In this document: positions 17,591 through 26,430 of the stretch, piece after piece
Position numbering within the stretch: the stretch's first letter is position 1
How the letters are laid out: each line of letters begins with the position of its first letter
Source: Aliiroseovarius sediminilitoris
GTDB lineage: Bacteria; Pseudomonadota; Alphaproteobacteria; Rhodobacterales; Rhodobacteraceae
Direction of reading: 5' to 3'
NCBI RefSeq assembly: GCF_900109955.1
Contig: NZ_FOJB01000001.1
Location: forward strand, 186,001-250,000
DNA length: 64,000 nt
Notes under the pieces: generated by a model
The model's database searches: none
The model's input: only the letters and a program-made list of their open reading frames with translations
Told to the model about the DNA's origin: nothing
Made by a program: the position numbers and the translations under genes

Positions 17591-18817
17591 ATGAAGATTG
17601 ATGCCGATATTCTGATCGTTGGTGGCGGGTTGAACGGCCCGGCCCTGGCGCTTGCGCTGGCCGATACCGGCTTTAGCGTCACAATTATTGACGCGCTGCC
17701 AAAGGGCACGCGTGGTAGCGATGATTTCGATGGGCGTGGCTATGCGCTGGCGCTGGCCTCGCAGCGACTATTGTCAGCCATCGGCGTTTGGCCCAAGGTC
17801 GCCCCCAACGCTCAACCCCTGCTGGATATCCGTATCTCGGACGGTCGTCCCGGAGAAGGGACCGGCCCCTTCGTGCTGGAATTTGACCACGCCGAGATCG
17901 ACGAAGGCCCAATGGGATACATGGTCGAGGACCGGTTCCTGTCGCGCGCCCTTCTGGGCGCAGTCGAGGCGCATCCAAAAGTAACCTTACTGGATCAGGA
18001 AACCGTGGTAGAACAAGCGGTTGGCCCCGCTTCGGTTACATTGTTGCTTGCGTCGGGCAAGCGCCTGACCGGACGTGTGGTGGTGGGCTGTGATGGACGT
18101 CTATCCGGCACCGCCGAACGGGCAGGCATCAGGCGGTTTGGACATGACTACGGGCAAACCTCGTTGGTGTGCGCGATTGATCATGAATTGCCCCACAACG
18201 GTGCCGCGCATCAATTTTTCATGCCATCCGGCCCGCTGGCGATCCTGCCGCTTCCAGGCAATCAAAGTTCGATCGTCTGGACCGAATCCCACGCGGAAGC
18301 TGCCCGCATTCATGCGCTGGATGATGACGGGTATCTTGAGGAATTGCGCCCGCGTTTCGGGTCGTTCCTCGGTCAGATCAACCTTGCGGGCAAGCGATTT
18401 ACTTATCCCCTGAACCTGACCGTCGCGAACGCCTTTTTCGCGGATCGGCTGGCGCTGGTGGGGGATGCCGCCCACGGTTTGCACCCAATTGCCGGACAAG
18501 GTTTGAACGCGGGTCTGAAGGATGTGGCAGCACTGGCCGAAGTGCTGACCCACGCCCGCCGTCGCGGTGAAGACATCGGACGGTTGGACGTGCTGGAGCG
18601 TTATCAACAATGGCGGCGTTTTGATGTGGCGCAGATGGTGGCCGCGACCGAAGCCACCAACCGCCTGTTTTCAAACGACAATCCGATATTGCGAACGGTG
18701 CGCGATCTGGGACTGGGGGTTGTAAATGCGATGCCCGGCCTGCGGCGCGGGTTCATCCGCGAAGCCGCTGGCTTGACCGGCGATTTGCCCCGGCTGTTGC
18801 AGGGTCGCCAAATCTAG
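17591..18817 (+). CDS. UbiH/UbiF-family FAD-dependent monooxygenase
   Basis: The 408-residue protein has the dinucleotide motif ILIVGGGLNGPALALALAD, the central DG motif (VVVGCDGRLSGTAERAG), and the family signature GDAAHGLHPIAGQGLNAGL near residue 295. UbiH-family enzymes hydroxylate the benzoquinone ring in ubiquinone synthesis, using FAD and NAD(P)H. Which ring position this one serves cannot be read from sequence. The ATG at 17591 follows AAGGTGAT; the upstream frame to 17303 lies over the amidase and is not supported. It is convergent with the Trm112-like gene. Confidence 0.88.
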   Translation: MKIDADILIVGGGLNGPALALALADTGFSVTIIDALPKGTRGSDDFDGRGYALALASQRLLSAIGVWPKVAPNAQPLLDIRISDGRPGEGTGPFVLEFDHAEIDEGPMGYMVEDRFLSRALLGAVEAHPKVTLLDQETVVEQAVGPASVTLLLASGKRLTGRVVVGCDGRLSGTAERAGIRRFGHDYGQTSLVCAIDHELPHNGAAHQFFMPSGPLAILPLPGNQSSIVWTESHAEAARIHALDDDGYLEELRPRFGSFLGQINLAGKRFTYPLNLTVANAFFADRLALVGDAAHGLHPIAGQGLNAGLKDVAALAEVLTHARRRGEDIGRLDVLERYQQWRRFDVAQMVAATEATNRLFSNDNPILRTVRDLGLGVVNAMPGLRRGFIREAAGLTGDLPRLLQGRQI

Positions 18818-18821
18818 CGCA

Positions 18822-19013
18822 TCAATCCTCGATCTTGCGGGCTTCGTCCACCAACATCACCGGGATACCGCCCCGAATTGGAAACGCCAGACGCGCCGCT
18901 TTCGACACAAGCTCCTGTTTTTCAGCATCATAGCGCAGGACTGTTTGGGTAACGGGACAAACCAGCGCTTCAATCATGCGGCGGTCAAATTCTGGGGCGG
19001 GCGCCTCGGTCAT
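18822..19013 (-). CDS. Trm112-family small zinc-ribbon-like protein
   Basis: The 63-residue protein matches the Trm112/YcaR family: [17 protein letters not shown] at the N-terminal half and [17 protein letters not shown] at the C-terminal half. Only one cysteine is present, so zinc binding is unlikely. In eukaryotes Trm112 activates methyltransferases; bacterial members are of unclear function. Its ATG overlaps the stop of the LON-domain gene (ATGA), so the two form a translationally coupled pair. Confidence 0.88.
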   Translation of the reverse strand: MTEAPAPEFDRRMIEALVCPVTQTVLRYDAEKQELVSKAARLAFPIRGGIPVMLVDEARKIED

Positions 19014-19654
19014 TGCACTTTCTCCTCGCCTACGCCTTTGCGCAGGGTAAATTCCATCAACGTGACCAAAGTCTCGCGGCGGGTGCTGAGGGACGGTGCC
19101 TCAAGCAACGCCTGCTTGTCTTCGGGGTCAAACGGGCACAGCATCGACAAGGCGTTGATCATCAGTTCGTCTTCCGCGGTTTGCAGACTGTCCCAGTCGG
19201 TTTGCAGCTCTTCCAGCTCGAAATAGCGCTCAAGTAGCTTGAAGAAGGCATCCCGATCCAAACCAGGGTCATGTTCGGCTGGGCCGAGGTCGCGATCAAA
19301 GCCGCGCCAATCGGCCTCGGTTCGCAGATAGGGCATGAACCCCTCTTGCACCGCGCCAAGGCGAAAGCGCGAGACGCCGGTAAGCGTGATCATATACCGT
19401 CCATCCTCGGTTTCGGTGAACGAGGTGATGCGTCCGGCACACCCAATGGCATGTAACCGGGCCGTGTCCTGATCGCTGTCACCGATCGGCTGTATCATTC
19501 CGATCAATCGCTCGGGTGTCTTCAAAGCATCATCGAACATCGCCAGATAGCGCGGCTCGAACACATGCAGGGGAAGCCTACCGCGCGGCAACAGCAGTGC
19601 GCCCGGCAACGGGAACAGCGGCAGGAAATCTGGCAGGTCAGCGGCTGACATCAT
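19010..19654 (-). CDS. LON peptidase N-terminal-domain (substrate-binding) protein
   Basis: The 214-residue protein consists only of a LON N-terminal domain: [27 protein letters not shown], a strong family signature, then IGMIQPIG and GCAGRITSF. It has no AAA or protease domain. Its cellular role is unknown, possibly substrate recognition for proteolysis. Two adjacent ATGs (19654, 19651) give nearly the same protein. It lies between the thioredoxin-TPR gene and the Trm112-like gene on the same strand, an arrangement typical of alphaproteobacteria. Confidence 0.9.
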   Translation of the reverse strand: MMSAADLPDFLPLFPLPGALLLPRGRLPLHVFEPRYLAMFDDALKTPERLIGMIQPIGDSDQDTARLHAIGCAGRITSFTETEDGRYMITLTGVSRFRLGAVQEGFMPYLRTEADWRGFDRDLGPAEHDPGLDRDAFFKLLERYFELEELQTDWDSLQTAEDELMINALSMLCPFDPEDKQALLEAPSLSTRRETLVTLMEFTLRKGVGEEKVQ

Positions 19655-19681
19655 GATACCACTGTAACGCGGCTTGTCCGA

Positions 19682-20590
19682 TCACACAAAGATCATCGAC
19701 GACAGCTTGCGCCGACCCGTCAAGGCGATGGGGTCTTTCGCGTCCAGCGCGTCAAAAATCGTGAACAGCTGCGCCTTGGCCGCCCCGTCGTTCCAGTCTC
19801 TATCCCTGCGGAAAAGCTCCAACAACTCATCGACAGCAGCCTGCACATCACCTGACGCATTCAAAGCCACGGCCAGATCGAAGCGGGATTGATGATCGTC
19901 CGGGTTGGCATCCACGGCTGCGCGCAATTCAGTCACAGGGCCAGCACTTTCCGCCTGACGCGCCAGTTCGATCTTTGCGCGGGCGGCTTCCAACTCGGGC
20001 GCGTCCGAGATTTCGGCAGGGGCACCATTCAGAACAGCCTCGGCCTCGTCTGTATTGCCCTTGGCAATATGGGTGCGGGCCAGTCCGCCGAAGGCCGCGG
20101 CGTTTGCGGGGTCTTCTTCCAGGATGGCGGCATAGGTTTGCGCGGCATCGTCGATGGCGCCTGCCTCCAACATCTCGTCTGCGGCGGCAATGGCATCCGT
20201 CAAACCGTTATCTGCATCTCCACCCAAAGCGGCCACCCGATTGACGAATTCTTTCACTTCGGAGGCAGGCAGCGCGCCCTGAAACCCGTCAGCGGGCTGT
20301 CCTTGCCAAAACGCATAGACGGTCGGGATCGACTGCACGCGCAACTGGCCTGCGATCATCTGGTTTTCGTCCACATTGACCTTGACCATGCGCACCTTGC
20401 CGCCGGCTTCGGTCACGGCGGCTTCCAGCGCCGGACCAAGCGTCTTGCACGGGCCGCACCACGGCGCCCAGAAATCGACGATGACCGGCACCTCTTGCGA
20501 GGCTTCGACGACATCCTGCATGAAGGTCGCTTCGCCCACATCCTTGATCAGATCACCCGCGGCCGGTGCGCCGCCCAGTTCAAGTTCCAT
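19682..20590 (-). CDS. Thioredoxin-TPR co-chaperone (YbbN/CnoX-like)
   Basis: The 302-residue protein has an N-terminal thioredoxin domain (about 15-120), with a complete redox motif WCGPCK (Cys45, Cys48), and a C-terminal TPR region (about 130-300). E. coli YbbN/CnoX has this layout and hands client proteins to DnaK and GroEL; it has SXXC in place of CXXC, so this one is likely redox active. The ATG at 20590 follows GGAG. It sits 28 bases upstream of the LON-domain gene on the same strand. Confidence 0.92.
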   Translation of the reverse strand: MELELGGAPAAGDLIKDVGEATFMQDVVEASQEVPVIVDFWAPWCGPCKTLGPALEAAVTEAGGKVRMVKVNVDENQMIAGQLRVQSIPTVYAFWQGQPADGFQGALPASEVKEFVNRVAALGGDADNGLTDAIAAADEMLEAGAIDDAAQTYAAILEEDPANAAAFGGLARTHIAKGNTDEAEAVLNGAPAEISDAPELEAARAKIELARQAESAGPVTELRAAVDANPDDHQSRFDLAVALNASGDVQAAVDELLELFRRDRDWNDGAAKAQLFTIFDALDAKDPIALTGRRKLSSMIFV

Positions 20591-20644
20591 CGCTCAAGCT
20601 CCTTCAAATGCGTTGAGGCTTATATGCCCCCTGCCCTGCGGGTT

Positions 20645-21433
20645 TTAAAGGTCGAAAGTCGCAAAGACCGGTGCGTGATCGGATGGCTTTTCCCAACCGC
20701 GCGCATCGCGCAACACGCGTGAGGCATGACCAGCGTTCGAAATGTCCGGGGTGGCCCAGATATGATCCAACCGACGACCCTTGTCTGCTGCATCCCAGTC
20801 CTTTGCGCGATAGGACCACCAAGAATAAAGCTGCCCTTCGGGAATATCCTGCCGGGTGATGTCGACCCAATTCGCAGCGTCCTGCACTTGGGCCAGCGCT
20901 TCGACCTCGACCGGCGTGTGGCTGACCACTTTCAGAAGCTGTTTGTGGGACCAGACGTCATCTTCGCGCGGGGCGATGTTCAGATCGCCGACGAGGATCG
21001 ACTTGCCCGGCTTTTCGGCAAAGAAATGGTCGCGCATATCGGTCAGATAATCGAGCTTCTGGCCAAACTTCTCGTTCACTTCGCGGTCAGGCACATCACC
21101 GCCAGCGGGCACATAGAAATTGTGGATGATGACCCCGTTTTCCAACTGCCCCGCGATGTGCCGGGCATGGTCCAAGCCGGCAAAACCGAAGCTCGCGACC
21201 TCTTTCATCGGTAGGCGTGACAGGATCGCAACGCCGTTATACCCCTTCTGCCCACGCGCCACCATGTGGGTGTAGCCCAGGGCGTGAAACCCCTCCATCG
21301 GGATCTTCTCGACCGGGCTTTTGCATTCCTGAAGGCACAGAACATCGGGGCCTTCTTCGGCCAGAAGCTTCTGCACAATCGGTTCGCGCAACCGCACCGA
21401 GTTGATGTTCCAGGTGGCAAGGGTGAAGCTCAT
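20645..21433 (-). CDS. xth: Exodeoxyribonuclease III
   Basis: The 262-residue EEP-fold nuclease contains ATWNINSVRLR, the metal-binding LCLQECKSP, LVGDLNIAP, GRRLDHIWAT, and the terminal SDHAPVFATF catalytic Asp-His. ExoIII/APE cleaves abasic sites and trims 3' ends in base-excision repair. The ATG at 21433 follows GGAGG; upstream in-frame starts lie without a ribosome site. It precedes the thioredoxin gene by 54 bases on the same strand. Confidence 0.93.
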   Translation of the reverse strand: MSFTLATWNINSVRLREPIVQKLLAEEGPDVLCLQECKSPVEKIPMEGFHALGYTHMVARGQKGYNGVAILSRLPMKEVASFGFAGLDHARHIAGQLENGVIIHNFYVPAGGDVPDREVNEKFGQKLDYLTDMRDHFFAEKPGKSILVGDLNIAPREDDVWSHKQLLKVVSHTPVEVEALAQVQDAANWVDITRQDIPEGQLYSWWSYRAKDWDAADKGRRLDHIWATPDISNAGHASRVLRDARGWEKPSDHAPVFATFDL

Positions 21434-21521
21434 TCTATCCTCCGGTGATCGCGCGTTTGGCGTGACCATAAAGGACGGATCAAAAAGTGAACAGGGGCGA
21501 GTTTGACCCCGCCCCGTTTCG

Positions 21522-21899
21522 TTAGGTGTAGGAGACGACCTCCCACTCGACCCCATCATGATCATCGAAATAAAACCGCCGCCCCGGTTCATAATTCCCA
21601 TGGTTGTGCGGCCTGAACCCGGCGGTTTTCACCCGTTTTTCGACTGCGTCAATGTCATCCACCGTTACCCCTACATGGTTCAACCCGGCGCGGGTTGTAT
21701 AAGAATGCTGCGGGTTATCTATGGCCCTGTTGGGCGTGTATAGAGCCACATAGCTTCCCTCATCCCCCACATGGGCGGTGTATCCGCCCGATATCGCGTC
21801 GCCTTCCCAACGGATTTTCCAATCAAACACGGCCCCCAGCCAGACGGCGGTCGCCTTGGGGTCTGATACGGTCACATTCACATGTTCCAGAACAGCCAT
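21522..21899 (-). CDS. VOC-family (glyoxalase/dioxygenase fold) protein
   Basis: The 125-residue protein has the vicinal-oxygen-chelate fold: LEHVNVTVSDPKATAVWL at the start, LNHVGVTVDDIDAVEKRV in the middle and GRRFYFDDHDGVEWEVVSY at the end. Metal ligands are plausibly His6 and His75 with a C-terminal Glu. The family includes glyoxalase I and antibiotic-resistance proteins; substrate is unknown. The ATG follows AAGGAGG. Its promoter region carries a SoxR box in a 19-base spacer, so it is probably induced by redox-cycling compounds. Confidence 0.88.
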   Translation of the reverse strand: MAVLEHVNVTVSDPKATAVWLGAVFDWKIRWEGDAISGGYTAHVGDEGSYVALYTPNRAIDNPQHSYTTRAGLNHVGVTVDDIDAVEKRVKTAGFRPHNHGNYEPGRRFYFDDHDGVEWEVVSYT

Positions 21900-21930
21900 T
21901 TTGGCCTCCTTGATTTCAGTTGCGACTCGA

Positions 21931-21961
21931 TTGATAATTCCTAAAGCTGACTTTAGCTCAA
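21931..21961 (-). promoter_or_regulatory. SoxR-type promoter with SoxR box, facing the VOC gene
   Basis: Read on the minus strand, TTGAGC (21961-21956, -35) is separated from TATCAA (21936-21931, -10) by exactly 19 bases, the overlong spacer of MerR/SoxR promoters. The spacer holds CCTAAAGCTGACTTTAGC (21940-21957 on the plus strand), a palindrome that resembles the SoxR box CCTCAAGTTAACTTGAGG. The soxR-like gene begins at 21983 on the other strand. Confidence 0.7.
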
Positions 21962-21982
21962 GCTTTTTCTTTGGAGTTTCTC

Positions 21983-22447
21983 ATGGAGCGCAGAAACGAG
22001 ATTTCGATCGGCACGTTGGCGGGCCGCACAGGGCTGGCCGTGTCCGCGATCCGGTATTACGAAACCCAAGGGCTGGTCGCGCCGGAACGCAACGCAGGCG
22101 GGCAAAGGCGGTTTCTGCGCTCAGACATACGGCGACTAAGCTTCGTTATGATCGCGCAAAAGTTCGGGTTCACCCTGGATCGCATCCGCGAGGTGCTGTC
22201 CCGCCTGCCCGCAGGCCGAACCCCCACGGCAAAAGACTGGGCCGGGATTTCCCAAGACTTTCGCGCGGAGTTGGACGAACAAATCGAAGCCCTCACCCGC
22301 CTGCGTGACAAGCTGGACGGGTGCATCGGCTGCGGGTGCCTGTCGCTGGATCGCTGCGCGCTTTATAACCCTGACGATGTGGCGGCCGAAAAAGGCGCTG
22401 GGCCGCGGTATTTGCTGGGAGATGAGGCAGTTCGGCCTGAAAACTGA
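21983..22447 (+). CDS. soxR: Redox-sensitive MerR-family activator SoxR
   Basis: The 154-residue protein has an N-terminal MerR helix-turn-helix (ISIGTLAGRTGLAVSAIRYYE), a dimerisation helix, and the [2Fe-2S] cluster motif Cys114-X2-Cys117-X-Cys119-X5-Cys125 (CIGCGCLSLDRC). That is the exact SoxR spacing. Oxidation of the cluster by redox-cycling drugs or nitric oxide activates target promoters. The ATG at 21983 follows TTTGGAG; the in-frame TTG at 21971 is less likely. It is divergent from the VOC gene, with the SoxR box between them. No soxS is seen, as is usual outside enterobacteria. Confidence 0.93.
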   Translation: MERRNEISIGTLAGRTGLAVSAIRYYETQGLVAPERNAGGQRRFLRSDIRRLSFVMIAQKFGFTLDRIREVLSRLPAGRTPTAKDWAGISQDFRAELDEQIEALTRLRDKLDGCIGCGCLSLDRCALYNPDDVAAEKGAGPRYLLGDEAVRPEN

Positions 22448-22529
22448 GGGCGCACGAAGCCGCGGCATTGATCTGTCTTAAGGCAATCTGACCGCTTCCG
22501 CTGCAAACTGACCCCAATGGAGGTCAGCT

Positions 22530-23240
22530 ATGTCCGATCATGGTCACAGCCATCAGGAAATTGCCGCACGCATTGGCGCACCCCCGGGCAAAGGGGTGCT
22601 GCGCGATGCGGTCTATGGTGCCATTGACGGGTCAGTCACGACGTTTGCCATTGTGGCTGGCGTGGCGGGGGCCGGATTGTCGCCGTTCATCATTGTGGTT
22701 CTGGGTTTGGCCAATGTGCTGGCTGATGGGTTTTCGATGGCCGCCGCTGCCTATTCCGGCACCAAAGCCGAGCAAGACAACTATCGCCGCATTCGTAAGA
22801 TTGAAGAAAAGCACATCCGGTCCCATCCGAAGGGGGAATGGCTCGAAGTGCGTGAAATCCTTGCCCAAAAGGGACTAAGTGACCGTCTTCTGGACGATGC
22901 CACCGACGCAGTGACTCAAGACAAAGAGCGTTGGATCGACTTGATGATGGAAGGTGAATATGGACTGAGTTCCAGTGATCCGCACCCGATGCGTTCAGCC
23001 ACGACCACATTCCTGTCCTTCCTTGTGGCCGGGATGATCCCTCTATCGCCCTTCATCCTGAAACTTGACGGCGCTTTTTCCCTGTCCGCATGGATGACCA
23101 TGGCGAGCTTCTTTTCCATCGGCGCACTGAAAAGCCACTGGTCCCTCAGCCCTTGGTGGCGATCTGCGGTTGAAACCCTGCTGATCGGCGGCGCCGCAGC
23201 CGGGTTGGCTTACGGCGTTGGGACATTGTTCAATGTTTGA
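22530..23240 (+). CDS. VIT1/CCC1-family iron/manganese transporter
   Basis: The 236-residue membrane protein has the VIT family layout: a first membrane pair with the conserved YGAIDGSVTTFAIVAGVAGAG, VLADGFSMAAAAYSG, a cytoplasmic helical domain (about 85-150), and three C-terminal segments. Relatives in yeast and plants move Fe2+ or Mn2+ out of the cytosol. The N-terminus MSDHGHSHQE has three histidines, possibly metal binding. The ATG follows ATGGAGGT. Metal specificity is not determinable from sequence, and no Fur box was recognised. Confidence 0.88.
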   Translation: MSDHGHSHQEIAARIGAPPGKGVLRDAVYGAIDGSVTTFAIVAGVAGAGLSPFIIVVLGLANVLADGFSMAAAAYSGTKAEQDNYRRIRKIEEKHIRSHPKGEWLEVREILAQKGLSDRLLDDATDAVTQDKERWIDLMMEGEYGLSSSDPHPMRSATTTFLSFLVAGMIPLSPFILKLDGAFSLSAWMTMASFFSIGALKSHWSLSPWWRSAVETLLIGGAAAGLAYGVGTLFNV

Positions 23241-23315
23241 TGGCGTGAGGGCAGGGTGTAGTTGTTTTACTGATTTGCTGCGTGCTGTCTAACGACACGC
23301 GTTGGTTCATTGTTT

Positions 23316-23822
23316 TCAAAGTTTTAGCTTCATATGGATCACCCGCTCATCATCGCCGTGAAACGCCTCCGGGTCAGTAAACCTGACAAATCCCAGACTT
23401 TCGTATAGCGGAAGCGCCTCATTATGACGATAGAGCGCATCAAGCCAGACCATGCCGACGCCTTGCGCCTGCGCCTTTGACAACAACGCTTCGCCCAGCT
23501 TACGACCTATCCCCTTGCCGCGCGCAGTATCCCGCACATACATCCGGTTCATCTCGGCATCATTGGCGCCCTTAGGTTTCATAAGCACGATCCCGACTGG
23601 CTCATTATCAAGCAACGCTAGAAAACACTCGCCATGTGGGGGCAAAAAATGGTCTGCAAAGTTCTCAAGCTCGCCTTTGACGTTCTGCTCCTCAAGGTAT
23701 TCGTCTATCGTATCAAGCATTTCAGTATACTTGGCACGAAGGCCATCGAAAAACTCCCACACAAGCACTCTGACTTGGTCAATCTCTTCAGGGGTGCGGG
23801 CAAGGATAACTTTGGCTGACAT
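23316..23822 (-). CDS. GNAT-family N-acetyltransferase
   Basis: The 168-residue protein has the GNAT core: MNRMYVRDTARGKGIGRKLGEALL (acetyl-CoA pyrophosphate loop RGKGIG) and YRHNEALPLYESLGFVRF at the C-terminal end. It transfers an acetyl group to an unidentified amine. The ATG at 23822 follows GGAGG; a longer version from 23879 would cross the terminator-like hairpin of the upstream gene. It is likely a stand-alone gene. Confidence 0.85.
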   Translation of the reverse strand: MSAKVILARTPEEIDQVRVLVWEFFDGLRAKYTEMLDTIDEYLEEQNVKGELENFADHFLPPHGECFLALLDNEPVGIVLMKPKGANDAEMNRMYVRDTARGKGIGRKLGEALLSKAQAQGVGMVWLDALYRHNEALPLYESLGFVRFTDPEAFHGDDERVIHMKLKL

Positions 23823-23877
23823 ATTGGGCCTCCAAAATCTTAGCTTAGCCGCACTTTCCAAGTTCTCCAATCGCATC

Positions 23878-23904
23878 AAAAAAAGACCGGACCCAAAGGT
23901 CCGG
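23878..23904 (-). terminator. Rho-independent terminator downstream of the CenR-like gene
   Basis: On the minus strand CCGGACC and GGTCCGG (plus-strand 23898-23904 and 23887-23893) form a 7-base-pair stem with a 4-base loop. This is followed by TC and a T-run (plus-strand A-run 23878-23884). It lies 50 bases past the response-regulator stop at 23954. Confidence 0.8.
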
Positions 23905-23953
23905 CCAGTCCATCAGGGAGGAATGTGCCCGCAACCCCGGACACCAGGGAACC

Positions 23954-24640
23954 TTATGCGTTCAACCGATACCCGCCGCTTTCCGTCACCAGAAGCCGTG
24001 CGTTCGACGGATCGGGCTCGATCTTCTGGCGCAGGCGATAGATATGTGTCTCTAACGTGTGGGTTGTGACGCCTGCATTATAACCCCAGACCTCGTGCAG
24101 CAGGACATCGCGGGCCACCACACCGTCGTTTGAGCGATAGAGGAACTTAAGGATATTCGTCTCTTTCTCGGTCAGGCGCACTTTGCGGTCATCTTCGGTG
24201 ATCAGCATCTTCATCGACGGCTTGAACGTATACGGCCCAAGCTGAAACACGGCGTCCTCGGATTGTTCGTGTTGGCGCAACTGGGCACGGATACGGGCCA
24301 AAAGCACCGGGAACTTGAAGGGCTTGGAGACATAGTCGTTTGCGCCTGCATCCAGACCCAGAATGGTGTCGGAATCGGTGTCATGCCCGGTCAGCATCAC
24401 AATGGGGCATTTCACACCCTGTTTGCGCATCACGCGGCACAGCTCGCGCCCATCCGTGTCGGGCAGGCCCACGTCCAGAATCACAAGATCATAGATCGCT
24501 TCCTTCGACTTGATCAGAGCCTCAGATCCGTTTCCGGCCTCGAAGACATCGAAGTCCTCGGTCATCAGAAGCTGTTCGGCCAGCGCGTCGCGCAGATCCT
24601 CGTCATCATCAACAAGCAGTATCTTTTTCAGTGTGGACAT
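23954..24640 (-). CDS. cenR: OmpR-family response regulator, CenR-like
   Basis: The 228-residue protein has a receiver domain with acidic pocket DDD (11-13) and phosphoacceptor Asp56 (VILDVGLPDTDGREL), and an OmpR-type winged helix ending RLLVTESGGYRLNA. The strongly conserved stretch ILKFLYRSNDGVVARDVLL and the GVTTHTLETHIYRLRQKIEP segment match alphaproteobacterial CenR. That regulator controls the cell envelope and is essential in Caulobacter and Rhodobacter. Start at 24640 follows GGAGGAGGG. No histidine kinase is adjacent, consistent with CenK lying elsewhere. Identification as CenR is from remembered family sequence, not a search. Confidence 0.8.
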   Translation of the reverse strand: MSTLKKILLVDDDEDLRDALAEQLLMTEDFDVFEAGNGSEALIKSKEAIYDLVILDVGLPDTDGRELCRVMRKQGVKCPIVMLTGHDTDSDTILGLDAGANDYVSKPFKFPVLLARIRAQLRQHEQSEDAVFQLGPYTFKPSMKMLITEDDRKVRLTEKETNILKFLYRSNDGVVARDVLLHEVWGYNAGVTTHTLETHIYRLRQKIEPDPSNARLLVTESGGYRLNA

Positions 24641-24842
24641 GTCGCCCTCCTCCGTCGTGTTGCTCAAACAGATGTTCCTCCCTCACGCGATTGACAAGAT
24701 TTGTAACAGCGGTCTCACGGCCTCGTGTCAATTCACTGGTAAATGTTTCATATCGTGACAGTTCATCCCAAAGCGCTTGGCGAAAATCGGTGATTCAAGT
24801 TCGTCGCAAAACGCTTTAACTATAGGTCGTGAAAGGATGCCG

Positions 24843-25922
24843 ATGACACTTGCCCCCAATCAGACCGAGCTTCTGGCCCGCGCCCGTGCCGATTTGCGCA
24901 TGGGAGTGCCGGTGGTGCTGGCGCGTGATGGACGCACCGTGTTGGTTGCGGCCGCCGAAACATTGTCATCGGGGCGGCTCAGCGAGATGCGTACACTTGG
25001 CGCGCCAGTTCTTGCCATAACACCCCGGCGGGCGGCCACGCTGAAGGCCCGCGCTTATTCCGACCGCGTGGCCCGGATCGAACTGCCGCATGATGCCGGA
25101 ACCGACTGGATCGCATCCGTCGCCGATCCCGCAGATGATCTGACCCACCCGATGAAAGGGCCTTTTCGTACCCTGCGCGGTGGGGATGATGGGCTTGAGG
25201 CGCAGTCTGTTGCCCTGTGCAAATCCGCCCGCCTGTTGCCCGCCGCTTTGGTGATAGATGTCTCTAACACGCCCGAAGTCGCCACCAATGATAACCTGAC
25301 CGCCATGTCCTTGGACGATGCGATGGTCGAGATCATGTCCCTCGCGCCTGTCATCCACGCCCGCTTGCCCCTATCGGTCAGCGAAGCCGGACGCCTGCAT
25401 ATCTACCGCCCGGACGATGGCAGCGAAGAACACTATGCCGTGGAAATTGGCCGCCCACCCCGCGATAATCCGGTCCTTGCGCGCCTACACTCGGCCTGTT
25501 TCACCGGCGACGTGCTGGGCAGCCTGAAATGCGATTGCGGCCCGCAGCTTCACACCGCCCTTGCGCGGATCGGACAGGAGGGCCAAGGCGTGTTGCTTTA
25601 CCTGAATCAGGAGGGACGCGGCATCGGGTTGGCCAACAAGATGCGCGCCTATTCCCTGCAAGATCAGGGGTTTGACACGGTGGAAGCAAACCACCGCCTT
25701 GGGTTTGAGGATGACGAGAGGGATTTCCGCATCGGCTCGATGATCCTCAAGTCACTGGGCTTCTCATCCGTTCGCCTGATGACCAACAACCCCCGCAAGG
25801 TTGCGATGATGAACGAGACCGGCATTGAAGTCACCGAACGGGTGCCGCTCAAGGTTGGAAAAGGCACCCATAACGAAGCCTACCTTGCCACCAAAGCTTC
25901 CAAATCCGGGCATCTGCTGTGA
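24843..25922 (+). CDS. ribA: GTP cyclohydrolase II (riboflavin biosynthesis)
   Basis: The 359-residue protein has a C-terminal GTP cyclohydrolase II domain: zinc cysteines Cys219, Cys230 and Cys232 in CFTGDVLGSLKCDCGPQL, then EGRGIGLANKMRAYSLQDQG, and MTNNPRKVAMM. An N-terminal region of about 150 residues precedes it. It opens the imidazole ring of GTP, the first step to riboflavin. The ATG at 24843 gives AAAGG a six-base spacing, better than the ATG at 24837. No FMN riboswitch was recognised upstream. The YkuD-like gene overlaps its stop by four bases. Confidence 0.9.
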   Translation: MTLAPNQTELLARARADLRMGVPVVLARDGRTVLVAAAETLSSGRLSEMRTLGAPVLAITPRRAATLKARAYSDRVARIELPHDAGTDWIASVADPADDLTHPMKGPFRTLRGGDDGLEAQSVALCKSARLLPAALVIDVSNTPEVATNDNLTAMSLDDAMVEIMSLAPVIHARLPLSVSEAGRLHIYRPDDGSEEHYAVEIGRPPRDNPVLARLHSACFTGDVLGSLKCDCGPQLHTALARIGQEGQGVLLYLNQEGRGIGLANKMRAYSLQDQGFDTVEANHRLGFEDDERDFRIGSMILKSLGFSSVRLMTNNPRKVAMMNETGIEVTERVPLKVGKGTHNEAYLATKASKSGHLL

Positions 25923-26428
25923 TCCCGCGACGAACGGACATGGTGGTATCGCGCTGGGATGCGCGCTTCATGGGCCGCCGGTTCCGTGTCTCCATCGGGC
26001 GCGGCGGAATGACGGACAACAAGCGCGAGGGCGATATGGCCACCCCGCGCGGGAAATGGAGGATCGTCGGGGGCTACTTCCGCGCCGACAGAATCGCACC
26101 CCCAGACACATTGCTTGACCTTCACCCGACAAACCCACGGGACATCTGGTCCGACGACCCCGCTGATGCCGCCTATAACCACCCGCTGCGCGCCACGAAC
26201 CACCCGTTCAGCCACGAAAAACTACGCATGACTGCCCGACTTTACGACGTGGTGTTGATCAGCGATTGGAACTGGCCCGACGCACAACCCGGCAAAGGGT
26301 CGGCCATCTTCATCCACCAATGGCGCAAACCGCGCCACCCCACCGCCGGATGCCTGGCCTTTGCACCGCAAGATCTGCGCTGGATCCTGTCTCACTGGAC
26401 ACAACACAGCCGCATCATCGTCCGCTAG
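25919..26428 (+). CDS. L,D-transpeptidase (YkuD) family protein
   Basis: The 169-residue protein contains the YkuD active-site motif, with His and Cys in IHQWRKPRHPTAGCLAF. Family members cross-link peptidoglycan or attach lipoproteins, normally in the periplasm, but I see no signal peptide here. The GTG start overlaps the ribA stop (GTGA); ATG at 25940 is an alternative. Coupling to ribA is by overlap only and may not be functional. Confidence 0.83.
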   Translation: MIPRRTDMVVSRWDARFMGRRFRVSIGRGGMTDNKREGDMATPRGKWRIVGGYFRADRIAPPDTLLDLHPTNPRDIWSDDPADAAYNHPLRATNHPFSHEKLRMTARLYDVVLISDWNWPDAQPGKGSAIFIHQWRKPRHPTAGCLAFAPQDLRWILSHWTQHSRIIVR

Positions 26429-26430
26429 GT

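Noticed and set aside
24641-24842. FMN riboswitch in front of ribA
   Set aside because: The 200-base gap contains no RFN-like stems that I can recognise; promoter elements there are too weak to annotate.
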